In this document: positions 45,306-54,957 of the stretch, piece after piece | Layout of the letters: every line of letters begins with the position of its first letter | How positions within the stretch are numbered: position 1 is the stretch's first letter | Assembly: GCF_900100865.1 (NCBI RefSeq) | Contig: NZ_LT627734.1 | Coordinates: 310,001-374,000, forward strand | Origin: Candidatus Aquiluna sp. UB-MaderosW2red | GTDB lineage: Bacteria > Actinomycetota > Actinomycetes > Actinomycetales > Microbacteriaceae | Length of the DNA stretch: 64,000 nucleotides | Direction: 5' to 3' | The notes under the pieces: model-generated | What the model was told of the DNA's origin: nothing | Database searches by the model: none | The model's input: the letters and a program-made list of their open reading frames with translations, nothing else | Position numbers and translations under genes: made by a program

Positions 45306-46808
45306 GTGGATATCACTAACTTCCTCTTGGGGTTCAGTAATGCCCTTACTGTCACGAACTTACTATTTGGATTGCTTGGAACGGTTTTGGGTACCCTGGT
45401 AGGAGTGTTGCCGGGAATTGGCCCGGCTCTTGCAATCTCCCTGCTTCTACCGGTCACTTTGGTGGCGGACCCAACGGCATCCCTAATCATGTTTGGTGCC
45501 ATTTATTACGGCGCTATGTACGGTGGATCGACAACCTCCATCTTGCTTAACACACCCGGCGAGTCTGGATCTGTCATGACGGCCATCGAAGGCAATAAGA
45601 TGGCGCGGCGGGGGCGAGCGGGTGCGGCACTTGCTACGGCGGCAATCGGCTCTTTCGTGGCGGGAGCTATCGCTACAGGACTTCTAGCACTGGGTGCCCC
45701 CTTTCTAGCAAAGCTCGGTCTGCTTTTGACCCCGCCGGACTATCTTGCTCTGATCATCGTTGCATTTGGAACTGTGGGTGCCGTGATGGGGTCCAGTCCA
45801 CTTCGAGGACTCATTGCGCTAAGCCTTGGTCTCGCAATTGCGCTGGTAGGGATAGATTCGCAATCGGGGGTGTCAAGGCTCACATTCGAGAACATTTACG
45901 CCTCCGATGGCATTGAGACAATAGTGATTATTGTCGGCCTGTTTGCTGTCGGCGAGACTCTCTACATCGCATTCCGTGGACGGCTTGGTAAGGGCGAGAT
46001 GAATAATTTTTCTGGACTCGCATTCATGACCAAGGAGGACTGGAGGCGCTCGTGGAAGCCATGGCTTCGGGGCACTGCAATCGGCTTCCCGACCGGAGTT
46101 TTACCGGCTGGTGGGTCGGAAATACCGACTTTTTTGAGTTATACACTCGAGAAGAAACTGGCTAAGGGTAGGCAAGACGAGTTTGGCAACGGAGCCATCG
46201 AAGGCGTCGCCGGCCCTGAGGCTGCCAATAATGCAAATGCTGGCGGCGCGCTCGTGCCGTTGCTGGCATTGGGACTTCCGACTTCGGGGACCGCCGCGGT
46301 AATCCTGGCGTCGTTCCAGATGTACAACATAAATCCAGGACCCCTGCTATTCACCGAACAGCCACTTTTGGTCTGGACTTTGATCGCCTCTTTATTTATT
46401 GGCAACATCCTTCTCTTGGTCATAAACCTTCCGCTTATTGGTCTCTGGGCGAAACTTTTACAAATACCAGCACCGTTTCTCTATTCAGGGATTTTGGTCT
46501 TTGCGATGGTTGGCGCATACGCCTTGAATAATTTCGTCTTTGATCTTTGGATGCTCCTTGCAATTGGAGTATTGGGTCTCTTATTCAGAAGGTTTGGCTA
46601 CCCAATTACACCTCTTATTCTCGGGGTGATACTGGGCCCGATGGCTGAAGTTCAATTCCGGAGAGCACTTCAGATCTCCTACGGGGACTATTCCATTTTG
46701 GTGAGCACTCCTTTCACATGGGTCGCTTACGCGGCATTGGTGATCATTGTTTCGATTCCGATTCTGTCTCCATTGATCAGAAAAAAACTGGGTACCCAGA
46801 GTAAGTAG
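45306..46808 (+). CDS. tctA: Tripartite tricarboxylate transporter large membrane subunit
   Basis: 500 residues, about 12 membrane segments. The family signature [40 protein letters not shown] and [20 protein letters not shown] is complete, as is the internal repeat [23 protein letters not shown] start two bases after tctB. It moves carboxylates with Na+ or H+. Confidence 0.95.
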   Translation: MDITNFLLGFSNALTVTNLLFGLLGTVLGTLVGVLPGIGPALAISLLLPVTLVADPTASLIMFGAIYYGAMYGGSTTSILLNTPGESGSVMTAIEGNKMARRGRAGAALATAAIGSFVAGAIATGLLALGAPFLAKLGLLLTPPDYLALIIVAFGTVGAVMGSSPLRGLIALSLGLAIALVGIDSQSGVSRLTFENIYASDGIETIVIIVGLFAVGETLYIAFRGRLGKGEMNNFSGLAFMTKEDWRRSWKPWLRGTAIGFPTGVLPAGGSEIPTFLSYTLEKKLAKGRQDEFGNGAIEGVAGPEAANNANAGGALVPLLALGLPTSGTAAVILASFQMYNINPGPLLFTEQPLLVWTLIASLFIGNILLLVINLPLIGLWAKLLQIPAPFLYSGILVFAMVGAYALNNFVFDLWMLLAIGVLGLLFRRFGYPITPLILGVILGPMAEVQFRRALQISYGDYSILVSTPFTWVAYAALVIIVSIPILSPLIRKKLGTQSK

Positions 46809-46817
46809 GTAGCTCAA

Positions 46818-48029
46818 TTGGCCCGAACAAAAACGGGCGATAGCCCATGGCTATTGCCCGTTCTTCTTAATGCAGGATTTCTCCAGGGCGCGGTGTATGT
46901 GGTGAGACCAATGGTCACCTATAAAGCGGTGGACATGGGAGCCGACCCTTGGCTGGTAGGCATAGTTGGGGCCACCTTCGCCCTCGCACCATTTATATTT
47001 GCAATTCAGATCGGTCGCTGGATTGACAGGGGCAATGCAGGCCGAGCGCTCTTTTATGGAACCCTGATTGCATTAGCGGCGAGCGTGGGGCTAATTTTTG
47101 TAGAGAATATAACCTTGCTGCTATTGGCCATGCCGGTATTGGGGATCGGGCACTTGCTAGTGATGTCGGGCGGGCAAACCATGACCGGCAACTTATCCAT
47201 AGACAGAAATTACGAAAAGAACTTCGGCTTATTAACCTTTTACGCTTCGTTGGGTCACGCGGCTGGACCGTTCCTAGGCGGCCTGGTCGCAGACCGCGGG
47301 GACCTAGCGGTTGACGTCGATTCGGCTTTCTTGCTTGCGAGCCTTTCGTTTTTAGTGGCGGCGATTGTGATTTGGCCGCTTTTTGAAACAAAACGCCCCG
47401 TCTCGGGCACCAAAGAGAAAATCCCGAAGGGCAAAGTCTCGGAAGTCTTCGCCATTAGGAGCTTTGGATCAGCAATCTTTGTGTCGGGCTCTGTCACGGC
47501 TGTGATTGACGTGATGCTTGTCTTTTTGCCACTGCTTGGAAGGGAGTTGGGATTCAGTGTGACCCAGGTGGGCATCTTGCTGGCCGTTAGAGCCGTTGCC
47601 TCCATGATGGTCCGACTTGTTCTGGAACCCATTTCTACTCGTTTCGGCATGCGAGTTACCCTGAACTTCGGGACGGTTTTCACAATTGTGGCTACTGTGG
47701 CAATAGCGATTACCGGAAACTATTTAGTCATGGCGGTTTTGATGTTCATCGTCGGTTTTGCATCAGGCATTGGGCAGCCCTTAACAATGGCTTGGGTTTC
47801 TCGAATATCTAGACCTGAAATTCGAGGCTTGGCCATTTCGATAAGGCTAACTTCGAACCGTTTGGGTCAGGTGGTCTTGCCGGCTCTCGCCGGAGTTTTG
47901 GCAGCCTCAGGTGCGGGAACAATCTTCTGGCTTTTAGCCGGGATGCAGGGCCTGAGCCTCGTGGTGACAGAAAAGTCGTTAGGTAAAGGAAAAAATGGAA
48001 ACACCGAGACGGATACAGAGGCAGAATAA
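46818..48029 (+). CDS. Major facilitator superfamily transporter
   Basis: 403 residues, 12 predicted membrane helices, TTG start. The loop 2-3 motif reads [16 protein letters not shown] (G-x-x-x-D-R), and the middle loop is basic ([20 protein letters not shown]). The last base of its stop is the A of the prpD start. It could bring in or expel a carboxylate linked to the prpD/prpB reactions. A second transporter inside a Tct operon is unusual. Substrate unknown. Confidence 0.82.
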   Translation: MARTKTGDSPWLLPVLLNAGFLQGAVYVVRPMVTYKAVDMGADPWLVGIVGATFALAPFIFAIQIGRWIDRGNAGRALFYGTLIALAASVGLIFVENITLLLLAMPVLGIGHLLVMSGGQTMTGNLSIDRNYEKNFGLLTFYASLGHAAGPFLGGLVADRGDLAVDVDSAFLLASLSFLVAAIVIWPLFETKRPVSGTKEKIPKGKVSEVFAIRSFGSAIFVSGSVTAVIDVMLVFLPLLGRELGFSVTQVGILLAVRAVASMMVRLVLEPISTRFGMRVTLNFGTVFTIVATVAIAITGNYLVMAVLMFIVGFASGIGQPLTMAWVSRISRPEIRGLAISIRLTSNRLGQVVLPALAGVLAASGAGTIFWLLAGMQGLSLVVTEKSLGKGKNGNTETDTEAE

Positions 48030-49552
48030 TGATTAGGCACAGCGTCAGAACATATAAAAGCTCCGAGAATCTTGAGATCAAAGACCAGTTGGCATGGAAA
48101 ATAGCCGAGGTTGCCACTGATTTGGTAGCGGTGGAGCCACAGGTTATTGAGATGATCTCGAACCGAATCGTGGACAACGCCTCTGTGGCGGTAGCATCCT
48201 TGATGCGCGGGCCGATTATTTCGGCTCGGTCCCAAGCGTTGGCTCACCCACATTCGACAAGCGGAAACGGGTCCACAATTTTTGGTCTTCCAAGCACGGA
48301 CCTCTTTGCACCGCAATGGGCGGCCTGGGCGAATTCGGTGGCTGTCAGGGAGCTGGACTTTCACGATACGTTTTTGGCCGAGGATTATTCACACCCTGGG
48401 GATAACATCCCATCGATCCTGGCCGTGGCCCAACACCTGGGCAAAAGTGGCATGGACCTAGTCAGGGGGATCGCTACCGGCTACGAAATTCAGATTAATC
48501 TAGTTCGGGCGATATCTTTGCACAAGCACAAGATTGACCATGTTGCCCACCTTGGCCCTTCGATAGCCGCGGGCCTTGGGACCCTGCTCGGACTCCCCCC
48601 TCAACAGATATTTCACGCCATCGGTCAGGCACTACACACGACCACGGCAACACGCCAATCCCGGAAAGGCGTTATTTCAACCTGGAAGTCACACGCCCCA
48701 GCATTTGCGGGAAAAATGGCAATCGAGGCTGTGGATCGAGCTATACGTGGTCAGACCAGCCCGACTCCAATTTATGAAGGAGAGGACGGCGTCATTGCCT
48801 GGCTGCTTGGTGGAACCGAGGCACGCTACACGGTGCCACTGCCAAGAACGCTAGAACCCAAAAGGGCGATTCTCGATAGCTACACCAAAGAGCATTCCGC
48901 TGAGTACCAGGCCCAAGCGCTTATTGATTTGGCTCGTCGAATAGGAGAAAAATACCCAATCGCAAAAATTTCTGATCAGGTGCAAAAGGTTGTGATATTT
49001 ACCTCCGACCACACTCACTTCGTTATTGGCTCAGGTTCCAATGATCCGCAGAAGTACGACCCGGAAACCTCGAGGGAGACCCTCGATCACTCTGTGCCTT
49101 ATATCTTCACCGTTGCTCTTCAGGACGGCGTTTGGCACCATGAACGCAGCTATCTTCCCGAGCGAGCTAGAAGAGGCGATACGGTTTCACTCTGGCAGAA
49201 AGTTACCACCGAGGAAGATCCCTACTGGACCAAGCGCTACCACTCAACAGACCCAGACCAACTAGCTTTTGGCGGTCGAGTAGAGATCACATTGCTAAGT
49301 GGAGAGCGCATAGTCGAGGAAATTGAGGTTGCCGATGCTCACCCCAGGGGCGCTAGGCCTTTTGGGAAGCAGCAGTATATTCAGAAGTTCATGACGCTCT
49401 CCGAAGGGATTATCACACACCAGGAGGCTGAGAGGTTTATCGCTTCGGCTTATAGAGTTTCAGAAATGCAACCTGCAGAGCTCAAAGACTTAAACGTAAC
49501 CGCAAGGCCAGGACTAATTGAGTCCGCTTCTTATCCGAAAGGTATCTTCTGA
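48029..49552 (+). CDS. prpD: 2-methylcitrate dehydratase
   Basis: 507 residues of the MmgE/PrpD family. EDQLAWKI-type N-terminus ([20 protein letters not shown]), [20 protein letters not shown] and [46 protein letters not shown] and [20 protein letters not shown] are what I know from actinobacterial PrpD. It dehydrates 2-methylcitrate to 2-methylaconitate/methylisocitrate intermediates in propionate oxidation. It overlaps the MFS stop and the lyase start by one base each. The usual third gene, methylcitrate synthase prpC, is not downstream. Confidence 0.93.
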   Translation: MIRHSVRTYKSSENLEIKDQLAWKIAEVATDLVAVEPQVIEMISNRIVDNASVAVASLMRGPIISARSQALAHPHSTSGNGSTIFGLPSTDLFAPQWAAWANSVAVRELDFHDTFLAEDYSHPGDNIPSILAVAQHLGKSGMDLVRGIATGYEIQINLVRAISLHKHKIDHVAHLGPSIAAGLGTLLGLPPQQIFHAIGQALHTTTATRQSRKGVISTWKSHAPAFAGKMAIEAVDRAIRGQTSPTPIYEGEDGVIAWLLGGTEARYTVPLPRTLEPKRAILDSYTKEHSAEYQAQALIDLARRIGEKYPIAKISDQVQKVVIFTSDHTHFVIGSGSNDPQKYDPETSRETLDHSVPYIFTVALQDGVWHHERSYLPERARRGDTVSLWQKVTTEEDPYWTKRYHSTDPDQLAFGGRVEITLLSGERIVEEIEVADAHPRGARPFGKQQYIQKFMTLSEGIITHQEAERFIASAYRVSEMQPAELKDLNVTARPGLIESASYPKGIF

Positions 49553-50457
49553 TGCTGCACACGACCAATTCACCGGAACAGAAGCGCGTCGCGCTTCGGG
49601 CGGGGCTGGCAAGCAATACGATCCTGCAACTTCCCGGCGCCTTTAACGCTCTTTCGGCAAGGCTGATTCAAAAGCATAATTTTGAAGGTGTGTATGTTTC
49701 CGGAGCTGTGGTGGCGGCGGATTTGGGGCTGCCCGATATTGGTCTGACCACCTCGAGCGAGGTATCGCAGCGGGCAGCCCAAATTGGAAGAATGACCGAT
49801 CTGCCGACCCTGGTTGATGCCGATACCGGCTTCGGTGAAGTATTAAATCTGGCCCGCACAATTCAGCTCTTCGAAGATGCTGGAGTGTCAGCCCTGCACA
49901 TAGAAGATCAAGTAAACCCAAAGCGCTGCGGTCACCTGGATGGGAAAACCGTGGTGGATGATTCGATTGCTAGCAAGAGAATAGCCTCCGCAGTGGCAGC
50001 AAGGAGAGACCCAAACTTGGTGATCATGGCCAGAACAGATATTCGTGGGACTTCGGATATCAAAACGACAATCGACCGCATCAAGATGCTTGGGGATGCG
50101 GGAGCCGACGCCATTTTCCCTGAGGCGCTAGCCTCGCTGGCAGAGTTCGAAGCGGTCAGAGGTGCAACAAATCTTCCAATCCTTGCAAACATGACCGAGT
50201 TCGGTAAAAGCGAGCTGTTCTCGCTTGATGAGCTTAGAAATGTGGGAGTGAACTTAGTTATTTACCCAGTTTCCCTTCTTCGGGTGGCCATGGGAGCCTC
50301 GGAGCGAGCGCTACTGGCGCTCCGTTCTGAGGGTAGCTTTAGGTCCGAGGTGGCTGGAATGCAGACCAGGGCTGACCTATACGATTTAGTCAACTACGAA
50401 GGCTACGGTGCATTCGATGATGAAATATATAATTTTGATCTTGATTCCCAGCTTTAG
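49552..50457 (+). CDS. prpB: Methylisocitrate lyase
   Basis: 301 residues of the isocitrate lyase/PEP mutase superfamily. The catalytic loop KRCGHLDGK (K-[KR]-C-G-H) and the metal site VDADTGFGEVLNLART are present, then MARTDIRG and LANMTEFGKSELFSLDEL. PrpB cleaves 2-methylisocitrate to pyruvate and succinate. Cofactor Mg2+. Last gene of the operon; 95 bp then separate it from the convergent lipoprotein gene. Confidence 0.93.
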   Translation: MLHTTNSPEQKRVALRAGLASNTILQLPGAFNALSARLIQKHNFEGVYVSGAVVAADLGLPDIGLTTSSEVSQRAAQIGRMTDLPTLVDADTGFGEVLNLARTIQLFEDAGVSALHIEDQVNPKRCGHLDGKTVVDDSIASKRIASAVAARRDPNLVIMARTDIRGTSDIKTTIDRIKMLGDAGADAIFPEALASLAEFEAVRGATNLPILANMTEFGKSELFSLDELRNVGVNLVIYPVSLLRVAMGASERALLALRSEGSFRSEVAGMQTRADLYDLVNYEGYGAFDDEIYNFDLDSQL

Positions 50458-50552
50458 ATTTGCGACTCTGCGCTTCCCACCGAAAGTCCCACAATCTAGA
50501 AGAATTTGACCCATCGGGCAGGTAGAGAGCGAATACACCGAGCCGTTAGAGG

Positions 50553-51143
50553 CTAGCTTCCAACAGCACCCAAGAGGTAACCATCAAGGGTTGATAGCGG
50601 TTGAGATTGGCCGCCGTGTTGACCCTGAAACCTAGAAGTTGCATCAGTGCCACAGATACCCGTAATTGCCCCTGCTCCTCCCGGGTGGCCTGCAATCCAC
50701 TTGGTTAGGTCATAGGCATTGCCAGATATCGCAACCCAGCAACTAGCTGTCGAATTGTTCTTAGCGATATTTGCCATCGAGAGTCTTGACTCGATGGGAG
50801 TCTGAGTTTGAGTGGGGGTTGCAGTAGGGGTAGCAGTCGCCTGCGTTTTAGTCGGGCTAGGGGTTTGAGAAGGGGTTGCAGTAGTCGTGGCTCTTGGGGC
50901 TGCGGCTGTGGTTTCCTGGGGCTGAGCTTCAGTAGCTGAGGTTTCGGTTCTAACTTCTTGCTCCACCGCTTCTTGCACAGTTTCGGTGGGCATGTCAGTT
51001 TCCGGGGCCGCGGGTGACTCGGTGGCCTCCGGCGGCGCATCAGTTTGTGACTGAGTGGGTTGCTGGGTTTCCAAGGTCGCTGGCGAAGGTGAGGTACAGC
51101 CGGTTAGCAGTGATGCAAAAGCTATCAAAACCAGAATTCTCAT
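50553..51143 (-). CDS. Cytochrome b5-like heme-binding lipoprotein
   Basis: 196 residues. The signal MRILVLIAFASLLTGC gives a lipobox with Cys16. Residues ~17-118 are a Thr/Pro/Gln/Ala-rich linker with ATPTATPTQTQTP-type repeats that would span the cell wall. Residues ~120-190 form a cytochrome b5-type domain: NIAKNNSTASCWVAISGNAY, DLTKWIAGHPGGAGAI and RFQGQHGG. The two axial histidines are expected in HPGG and QHGG. It would hold heme outside the membrane and take part in redox reactions or heme handling. Similar exported b5 lipoproteins occur in actinobacteria; the role is unknown. Confidence 0.85.
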   Translation of the reverse strand: MRILVLIAFASLLTGCTSPSPATLETQQPTQSQTDAPPEATESPAAPETDMPTETVQEAVEQEVRTETSATEAQPQETTAAAPRATTTATPSQTPSPTKTQATATPTATPTQTQTPIESRLSMANIAKNNSTASCWVAISGNAYDLTKWIAGHPGGAGAITGICGTDATSRFQGQHGGQSQPLSTLDGYLLGAVGS

Positions 51144-51267
51144 CGTTACTTTGTCTCCTTGGGCTTATAAAGGCTAAATACCTGAACTAACTTTTACTTG
51201 AAGGTAGTGAACTAAATCGACAATTTCTTTCTTCCCCAAAATAAGTTAGACTTTGGCAGTCCCACTC

Positions 51268-51340
51268 GCGTTTGTAGCTCAACGGATAGAGCATCTGACT
51301 ACGGATCAGAAGGTTGGGGGTTCGAGTCCCTTCAAGCGCA
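51268..51340 (+). tRNA. tRNA-Arg (anticodon ACG), CCA not encoded
   Basis: Acceptor GCGTTTG pairs with CAAGCGC (one G-T wobble) plus discriminator A at 51340. The anticodon loop CTACGGA lies between CTGA and TCAG, anticodon ACG. T-arm GGGTTCGAGTCCC. From the anticodon loop onward (51298) the sequence is duplicated exactly at 54331, showing that a mobile unit entered here. Confidence 0.96.
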
Positions 51341-51379
51341 CTGAGACCCAAGAAGACTTCACGACTTCTTGGGTTTCTT
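51298..51379 (+). repeat. 82-bp direct repeat, left copy (attL-like)
   Basis: Covers the tRNA-Arg from its anticodon loop, the 3' end and the terminator. Identical to 54331-54412. The length suggests classical tRNA-directed site-specific integration rather than a transposase target duplication. Confidence 0.92.
51345..51379 (+). terminator. Terminator of tRNA-Arg
   Basis: ACCCAAGAAG and CTTCTTGGGT pair around a short loop, followed by TTCTT. The same hairpin ends the right repeat at 54412. Confidence 0.75.
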
Positions 51380-52252
51380 AATTTAATGAGTTGTAGACAA
51401 GAAAAAGCCAAAGCAAAGAGACCTAAAAATGAGTATTTTTCGCCAATTAAGCAGAGAGCATGCAACGCGAATCAAGTTAAGAGTTGAACGAGGCAAATAA
51501 TGAATGACGAAATGCTTGTTGAGCTCTCAGGCGTTGAGTAGGCAACGTTTACCGAATCCAGAGACGGTAACTTATGGCTGCTCTACAGAAATTATTACCC
51601 AGAAGATGCGACGCCAACATCTCTCTCTCTATGCCAGTGGGGATTATGAAGTATCCCAAAAAAACCTCATTCAATGTCTTCAAGGGCTACTGCCCGACAA
51701 GCCGCGGATGCATTTGCAGATTGCTACTTGGATCCTGAAAGCTAGGAATAGGCCGAAAGGTTCAGAATCCTTCCGGATGCCTAGGGTTGATATCTCGTGA
51801 GGGGAAAAACGAACCTTCACACTCGCCTAGCAAATCTAGATTAGATCAATCCTGATAGCTCTGCTTCTGTGAGAAAACGACCCTGCAGCTTGCTGCTTGT
51901 AAATGCGGGGCCATTTTTACACCGACGATTAGCTAGTTGACCCCTTGTCCTGTCAGTTGATTCGCACCAAACACGCCACGGACATTGCCGAAAAAGGCTT
52001 ACACGGTGCGCAGAGTAAATGGTCAAGACTAAACATGAACGGGTATCTCACTTTCGTCCACCTGTGCGCTTATCGTGCTGCCTGTTAGCGCTCCATAGGA
52101 GATCGTTTCAGAGGCGAATTTTTATCAGTCAAGAGATCTGGCAGGCAAAAATTTCCCATCCTGAAACCTGTCTTCGCAGCGAATTCAGAAAGGCTACACA
52201 TAAATGAGACGATGAAGAGACCTCTTGCGAAATTGAGAGGCTTTTGTATTAC
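51380..52252. other. No supported gene
   Basis: About 870 bp of AT-richer sequence in the mini-island. Frames such as 51504-51800 (plus) and 51841-52026 (minus) have no recognisable product or ribosome site. An integrase gene could have been lost from this side. Confidence 0.4.
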
Positions 52253-53200
52253 CTACTGACGGCTTAAGTCTGTAATCCAATGATTCACCTGTGCTACTGC
52301 TTCACCTAGGGAAAGTGTTAGGCCAACTTCATCCGCGGCTCGATGGTATGAATACGCCCAGTGCTGATGCGCCACTACTTGGGGCGGCCAGTACCTTGGT
52401 GTGAGACCAAGGGCTAGGGAATCTTCCGCGCGCGCGTCGAAAACAGCCTTCGCGGCAAGCACTAATGCGATGCGTGCTGGGTGCCCAGTGGCAGCGACCA
52501 AGTCTCTAAGGAGGATTAGGTCTACTACGTCTCGGGGGCGGTCGTTGACGGCTTCAGGTGGATTGTGAGGGTCGCTGACTGCATGAAACTTCTGCGCTAT
52601 TTGGTGACGCAGAGTGAGGCCGACAAGCCCATCCAAGTCCGGTAGGCCGAACCCACTGAGCGGCATCGACTCTATCGATTCCGATTCTTCGCCGATACCT
52701 GCCTCGTCATGGGAAATCTCAAACTGTACTCGTCTCCAAGTTGTCCCACGCAACTCGATGTAGACTTCGAAGCGTTTTGGCTTCAGCAACCGGGTCGGAA
52801 CATTAATCACTTGAATCGCCCCTCGGCGGAGAGTGAACGGCCCCCAAGGTTCACGAAATACTTCATCTAAGACGCCTATGAAATCATCGATGTCACCACG
52901 AACGAGTCCATCAATGTCTTTCGTGGTGCGAGCTGGGACATCGAGGCGATGCTGAAGCAGATTGCCACCCTTTAATAGAAAAAGTTGGCGACCATCCTTG
53001 CCCAAGGCTCGTTGTACGGCCGCCACCGCAACCGACGAGGCAATCAACCATCCCAGGCGCCCGCCACCGGCTTCGTTCCCAAGTCGCGATTCAGCTTGGG
53101 TGATCCAGTTAGTCAGGATACTTGCCGAGGCAGGTTGCGATTCCTTCGCTTTTAGTTCCCGCAGCATTGCCGCAAGGCGAGAAGGAAATGGCTCAGCCAT
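52253..53200 (-). CDS. abiEii: AbiEii nucleotidyltransferase toxin
   Basis: 315 residues. The nucleotidyltransferase core is QLFLLKGGNLLQHRLDVPAR then TTKDIDGLVRGD (G-G-N-x-L and D-I-D), followed by an effector-sized helical region with RPRDVVDLILLRDLVAATGH. AbiEii toxins are bacteriostatic and protect populations from phage. The start overlaps the antitoxin stop by eight bases. Length is normal for the family. Confidence 0.9.
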   Translation of the reverse strand: MAEPFPSRLAAMLRELKAKESQPASASILTNWITQAESRLGNEAGGGRLGWLIASSVAVAAVQRALGKDGRQLFLLKGGNLLQHRLDVPARTTKDIDGLVRGDIDDFIGVLDEVFREPWGPFTLRRGAIQVINVPTRLLKPKRFEVYIELRGTTWRRVQFEISHDEAGIGEESESIESMPLSGFGLPDLDGLVGLTLRHQIAQKFHAVSDPHNPPEAVNDRPRDVVDLILLRDLVAATGHPARIALVLAAKAVFDARAEDSLALGLTPRYWPPQVVAHQHWAYSYHRAADEVGLTLSLGEAVAQVNHWITDLSRQ

Positions 53201-53747
53201 CTCGCTGCGCTAATCTTGTCGCAAGTTCTTCACGCTGTTCTTGTGTGATGCGGCCCTGCTGGAATCCACGCTCGAGCGCCTGTCGAATCAAATGAGTCGG
53301 GGTTCCGTAGTCGATGCACTGAGCGATAGCCGTGGCAGGCTTCACGGAAGGAACCCCCTCCCACCAACCAATCTGCTTCGTATCGAGGTTTTCGTAGTGA
53401 ATAGCGTACGGGCTGCTGTCGGCGCGACGGAGTCGACGACCCTTTGCGATGGTGATGTGGTATTTGCTTGGGTTGATGTCACTGATCTCATATAGGTCCA
53501 AAGCCGTTTCATGGCTGAGCGCCGCTTCGGGCGCGCGCGTCCACAGGACCGCGAGCATGAGCCGATCCGCAGCGCTGTAAGGAAAGTTCGGTAATCGGTA
53601 AACACCGAAAGTGGCGCGATTGATTGTTCCGCGTTGAGCCAACATGGTTAGAGCGCCCTTGTTGATTCCGAGCTTGGCGGCCTGTTGAATCGTGACATAT
53701 CCATGCTGGTTGGCCGCGAATTCCCAGAGCTTGTCGCGAGCTAGCAT
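53193..53747 (-). CDS. abiEi: AbiEi antitoxin / autorepressor
   Basis: 184 residues. The winged helix is HGYVTIQQAAKLGINKGALT then MLAQRGTINRATFGVYRLPN, followed by the C-terminal domain APEAALSHETALDLYEISDI and HITIAKGRRLRR. AbiEi silences AbiEii and binds inverted repeats in its own promoter, and such repeats are present at 53753-53798, six bases from the start. Confidence 0.92.
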   Translation of the reverse strand: MLARDKLWEFAANQHGYVTIQQAAKLGINKGALTMLAQRGTINRATFGVYRLPNFPYSAADRLMLAVLWTRAPEAALSHETALDLYEISDINPSKYHITIAKGRRLRRADSSPYAIHYENLDTKQIGWWEGVPSVKPATAIAQCIDYGTPTHLIRQALERGFQQGRITQEQREELATRLAQRDG

Positions 53748-53752
53748 TTTAG

Positions 53753-53798
53753 TACCATGTCAAAAGAATAACACTTTCGTGGTCTTTTTGACATGGTA
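53753..53798. promoter_or_regulatory. AbiEi operator: 13-bp perfect inverted repeat
   Basis: TACCATGTCAAAA (53753-53765) and TTTTGACATGGTA (53786-53798) are perfect arms 20 bp apart. A half-site, GATGTCAAAAC, follows at 53803, and ATAACGATAACGTTAT at 53815. The location over the promoter matches cooperative AbiEi binding to paired repeats. Confidence 0.8.
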
Positions 53799-53852
53799 AG
53801 GTGATGTCAAAACGATAACGATAACGTTATTCTTTAGGCAAAAGCGAAAGGC

Positions 53853-54272
53853 TTGCAAAGCAGATGGGCAGGGGAAATAGGCCCATTTCTGGACAAGTTG
53901 GAAATCCTGGAGGAGCATATCGGTTCACGTGACGAATTTTTGAAGTCGCGAACAAATCTTGGACTGCAGATGAGACACGTACATGCTCACGGCGATGGTC
54001 GATTTGATGCCCTGGCAGTCACCCGCTTGTTAGAGCCCTTTGTTGGGGCGTTTCATGAGGGGCTGAGGATCCCCCTCGGCACGCAAACCCATGACCTTGG
54101 AGCTGAGTTTTTTATTTATTTCTATGCGGCGCTAGTCGTCACTCTATACAGGGATTTATTTTCAGTATTACGCCACGAGGCAACTCGTGAAGCAAGGTGT
54201 TTGAATCCGTTTATATTCCGTTCAATGGACGGAAACGGACGGAGTTGGGCGCGTCTGCAAAGGGTGGCTTGA
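53853..54272 (+). CDS. Hypothetical protein in the mini-island
   Basis: 139 residues from a TTG. Contains GLQMRHVHAHGDGRFDALAV, a His-rich segment, and a hydrophobic patch FFIYFYAALVVTLYRDLF. It is divergent from abiEi and shares its operator region. Not recognised. It could be a remnant, since no ribosome site is evident. Confidence 0.4.
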   Translation: MQSRWAGEIGPFLDKLEILEEHIGSRDEFLKSRTNLGLQMRHVHAHGDGRFDALAVTRLLEPFVGAFHEGLRIPLGTQTHDLGAEFFIYFYAALVVTLYRDLFSVLRHEATREARCLNPFIFRSMDGNGRSWARLQRVA

Positions 54273-54330
54273 CTAATAAAATACCGGGGTACATTGCCAC
54301 GGCCCCTACATATAGAGGTACTGCAACATA

Positions 54331-54412
54331 ACTACGGATCAGAAGGTTGGGGGTTCGAGTCCCTTCAAGCGCACTGAGACCCAAGAAGACTTCACGACTT
54401 CTTGGGTTTCTT
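54331..54412 (+). repeat. 82-bp direct repeat, right copy (attR-like)
   Basis: Identical to 51298-51379: tRNA-Arg 3' half plus terminator. It cannot form a tRNA by itself because the 5' half is missing. Confidence 0.92.
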
Positions 54413-54524
54413 TATTTCAAGGGTCTCGGTCAGGTCCAACGGCGAAAAATCGTAATTCAGCCAACGGTCTTCATGAAGTTGCCTAACTCAGAACTGGCAC
54501 CGCGACTCTAATTAGGACAACTAG

Positions 54525-54827
54525 ATGATCCCTCAAGAAAAATCATCGGAACCCAAAGATGAGCCAATCGTTCTCTCATTCAATTGGACATCTTGGCCAT
54601 TCGTTGAGGTTGGTGACGAACATTCTCTATCGTTGCGGGAGCAGCTTCACCCGGCACTTGTGTCAGACCTAGAGGCCTAGTGTGAATTTATGCTTCAAAA
54701 CTACAACGAGGACGAGGGTTTCCTTAGCGCTAAAGCGGAGCAATTCTCTAATGCCCAGTATTTGGAACTCGCTGGCCGCCTTGAAGCGAGCAAGATTAGG
54801 TTCATCACCATCAACTGGTGGAGCTGA
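54525..54827 (+). pseudogene. Small unknown gene with in-frame TAG
   Basis: The frame starts ATG with MIPQEKSSEPKDEPIVLSFN, meets TAG at 54678-54680 after 51 codons, then continues in the same frame with CEFMLQNYNEDEGFLSAKAE, QFSNAQYLELAGRLEASKIR and FITINWWS to TGA. Both halves read as one acidic helical protein of about 100 residues. The family was not recognised. The TAG could come from CAG, AAG, GAG or TGG by one change. Confidence 0.6.
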
Positions 54828-54957
54828 GAGCGGAGTTAATCGAAAAACTTGTAGAGGTTAATCACCCGGACTCTATTCAGCTACAACATCTCTTGAAGTC
54901 AAGAATTCAGTCATGAAGGCGCCAATAAGTGCCTTGAAAATACAGCTTGCCTAGAAT

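Larger units (their letters stand above)
51298..54330. mobile_element. 3.0-kb integrase-less mini-island at tRNA-Arg carrying abiE
   Basis: Bounded by the 82-bp direct repeat. One unit from repeat to repeat is 3,033 bp. It carries an abiE operon and one unknown gene, but no integrase, excisionase or transposase. It could be a satellite moved by an integrase supplied from elsewhere, or the remnant of a larger island. Excision by recombination of the repeats would restore one tRNA-Arg with its terminator. Confidence 0.85.

Noticed and set aside
51187-51465. Minus-strand open frame reading through tRNA-Arg (GTRTPNLLIRSQ...)
   Set aside because: It is the antisense translation of a tRNA gene, a well-known false protein.
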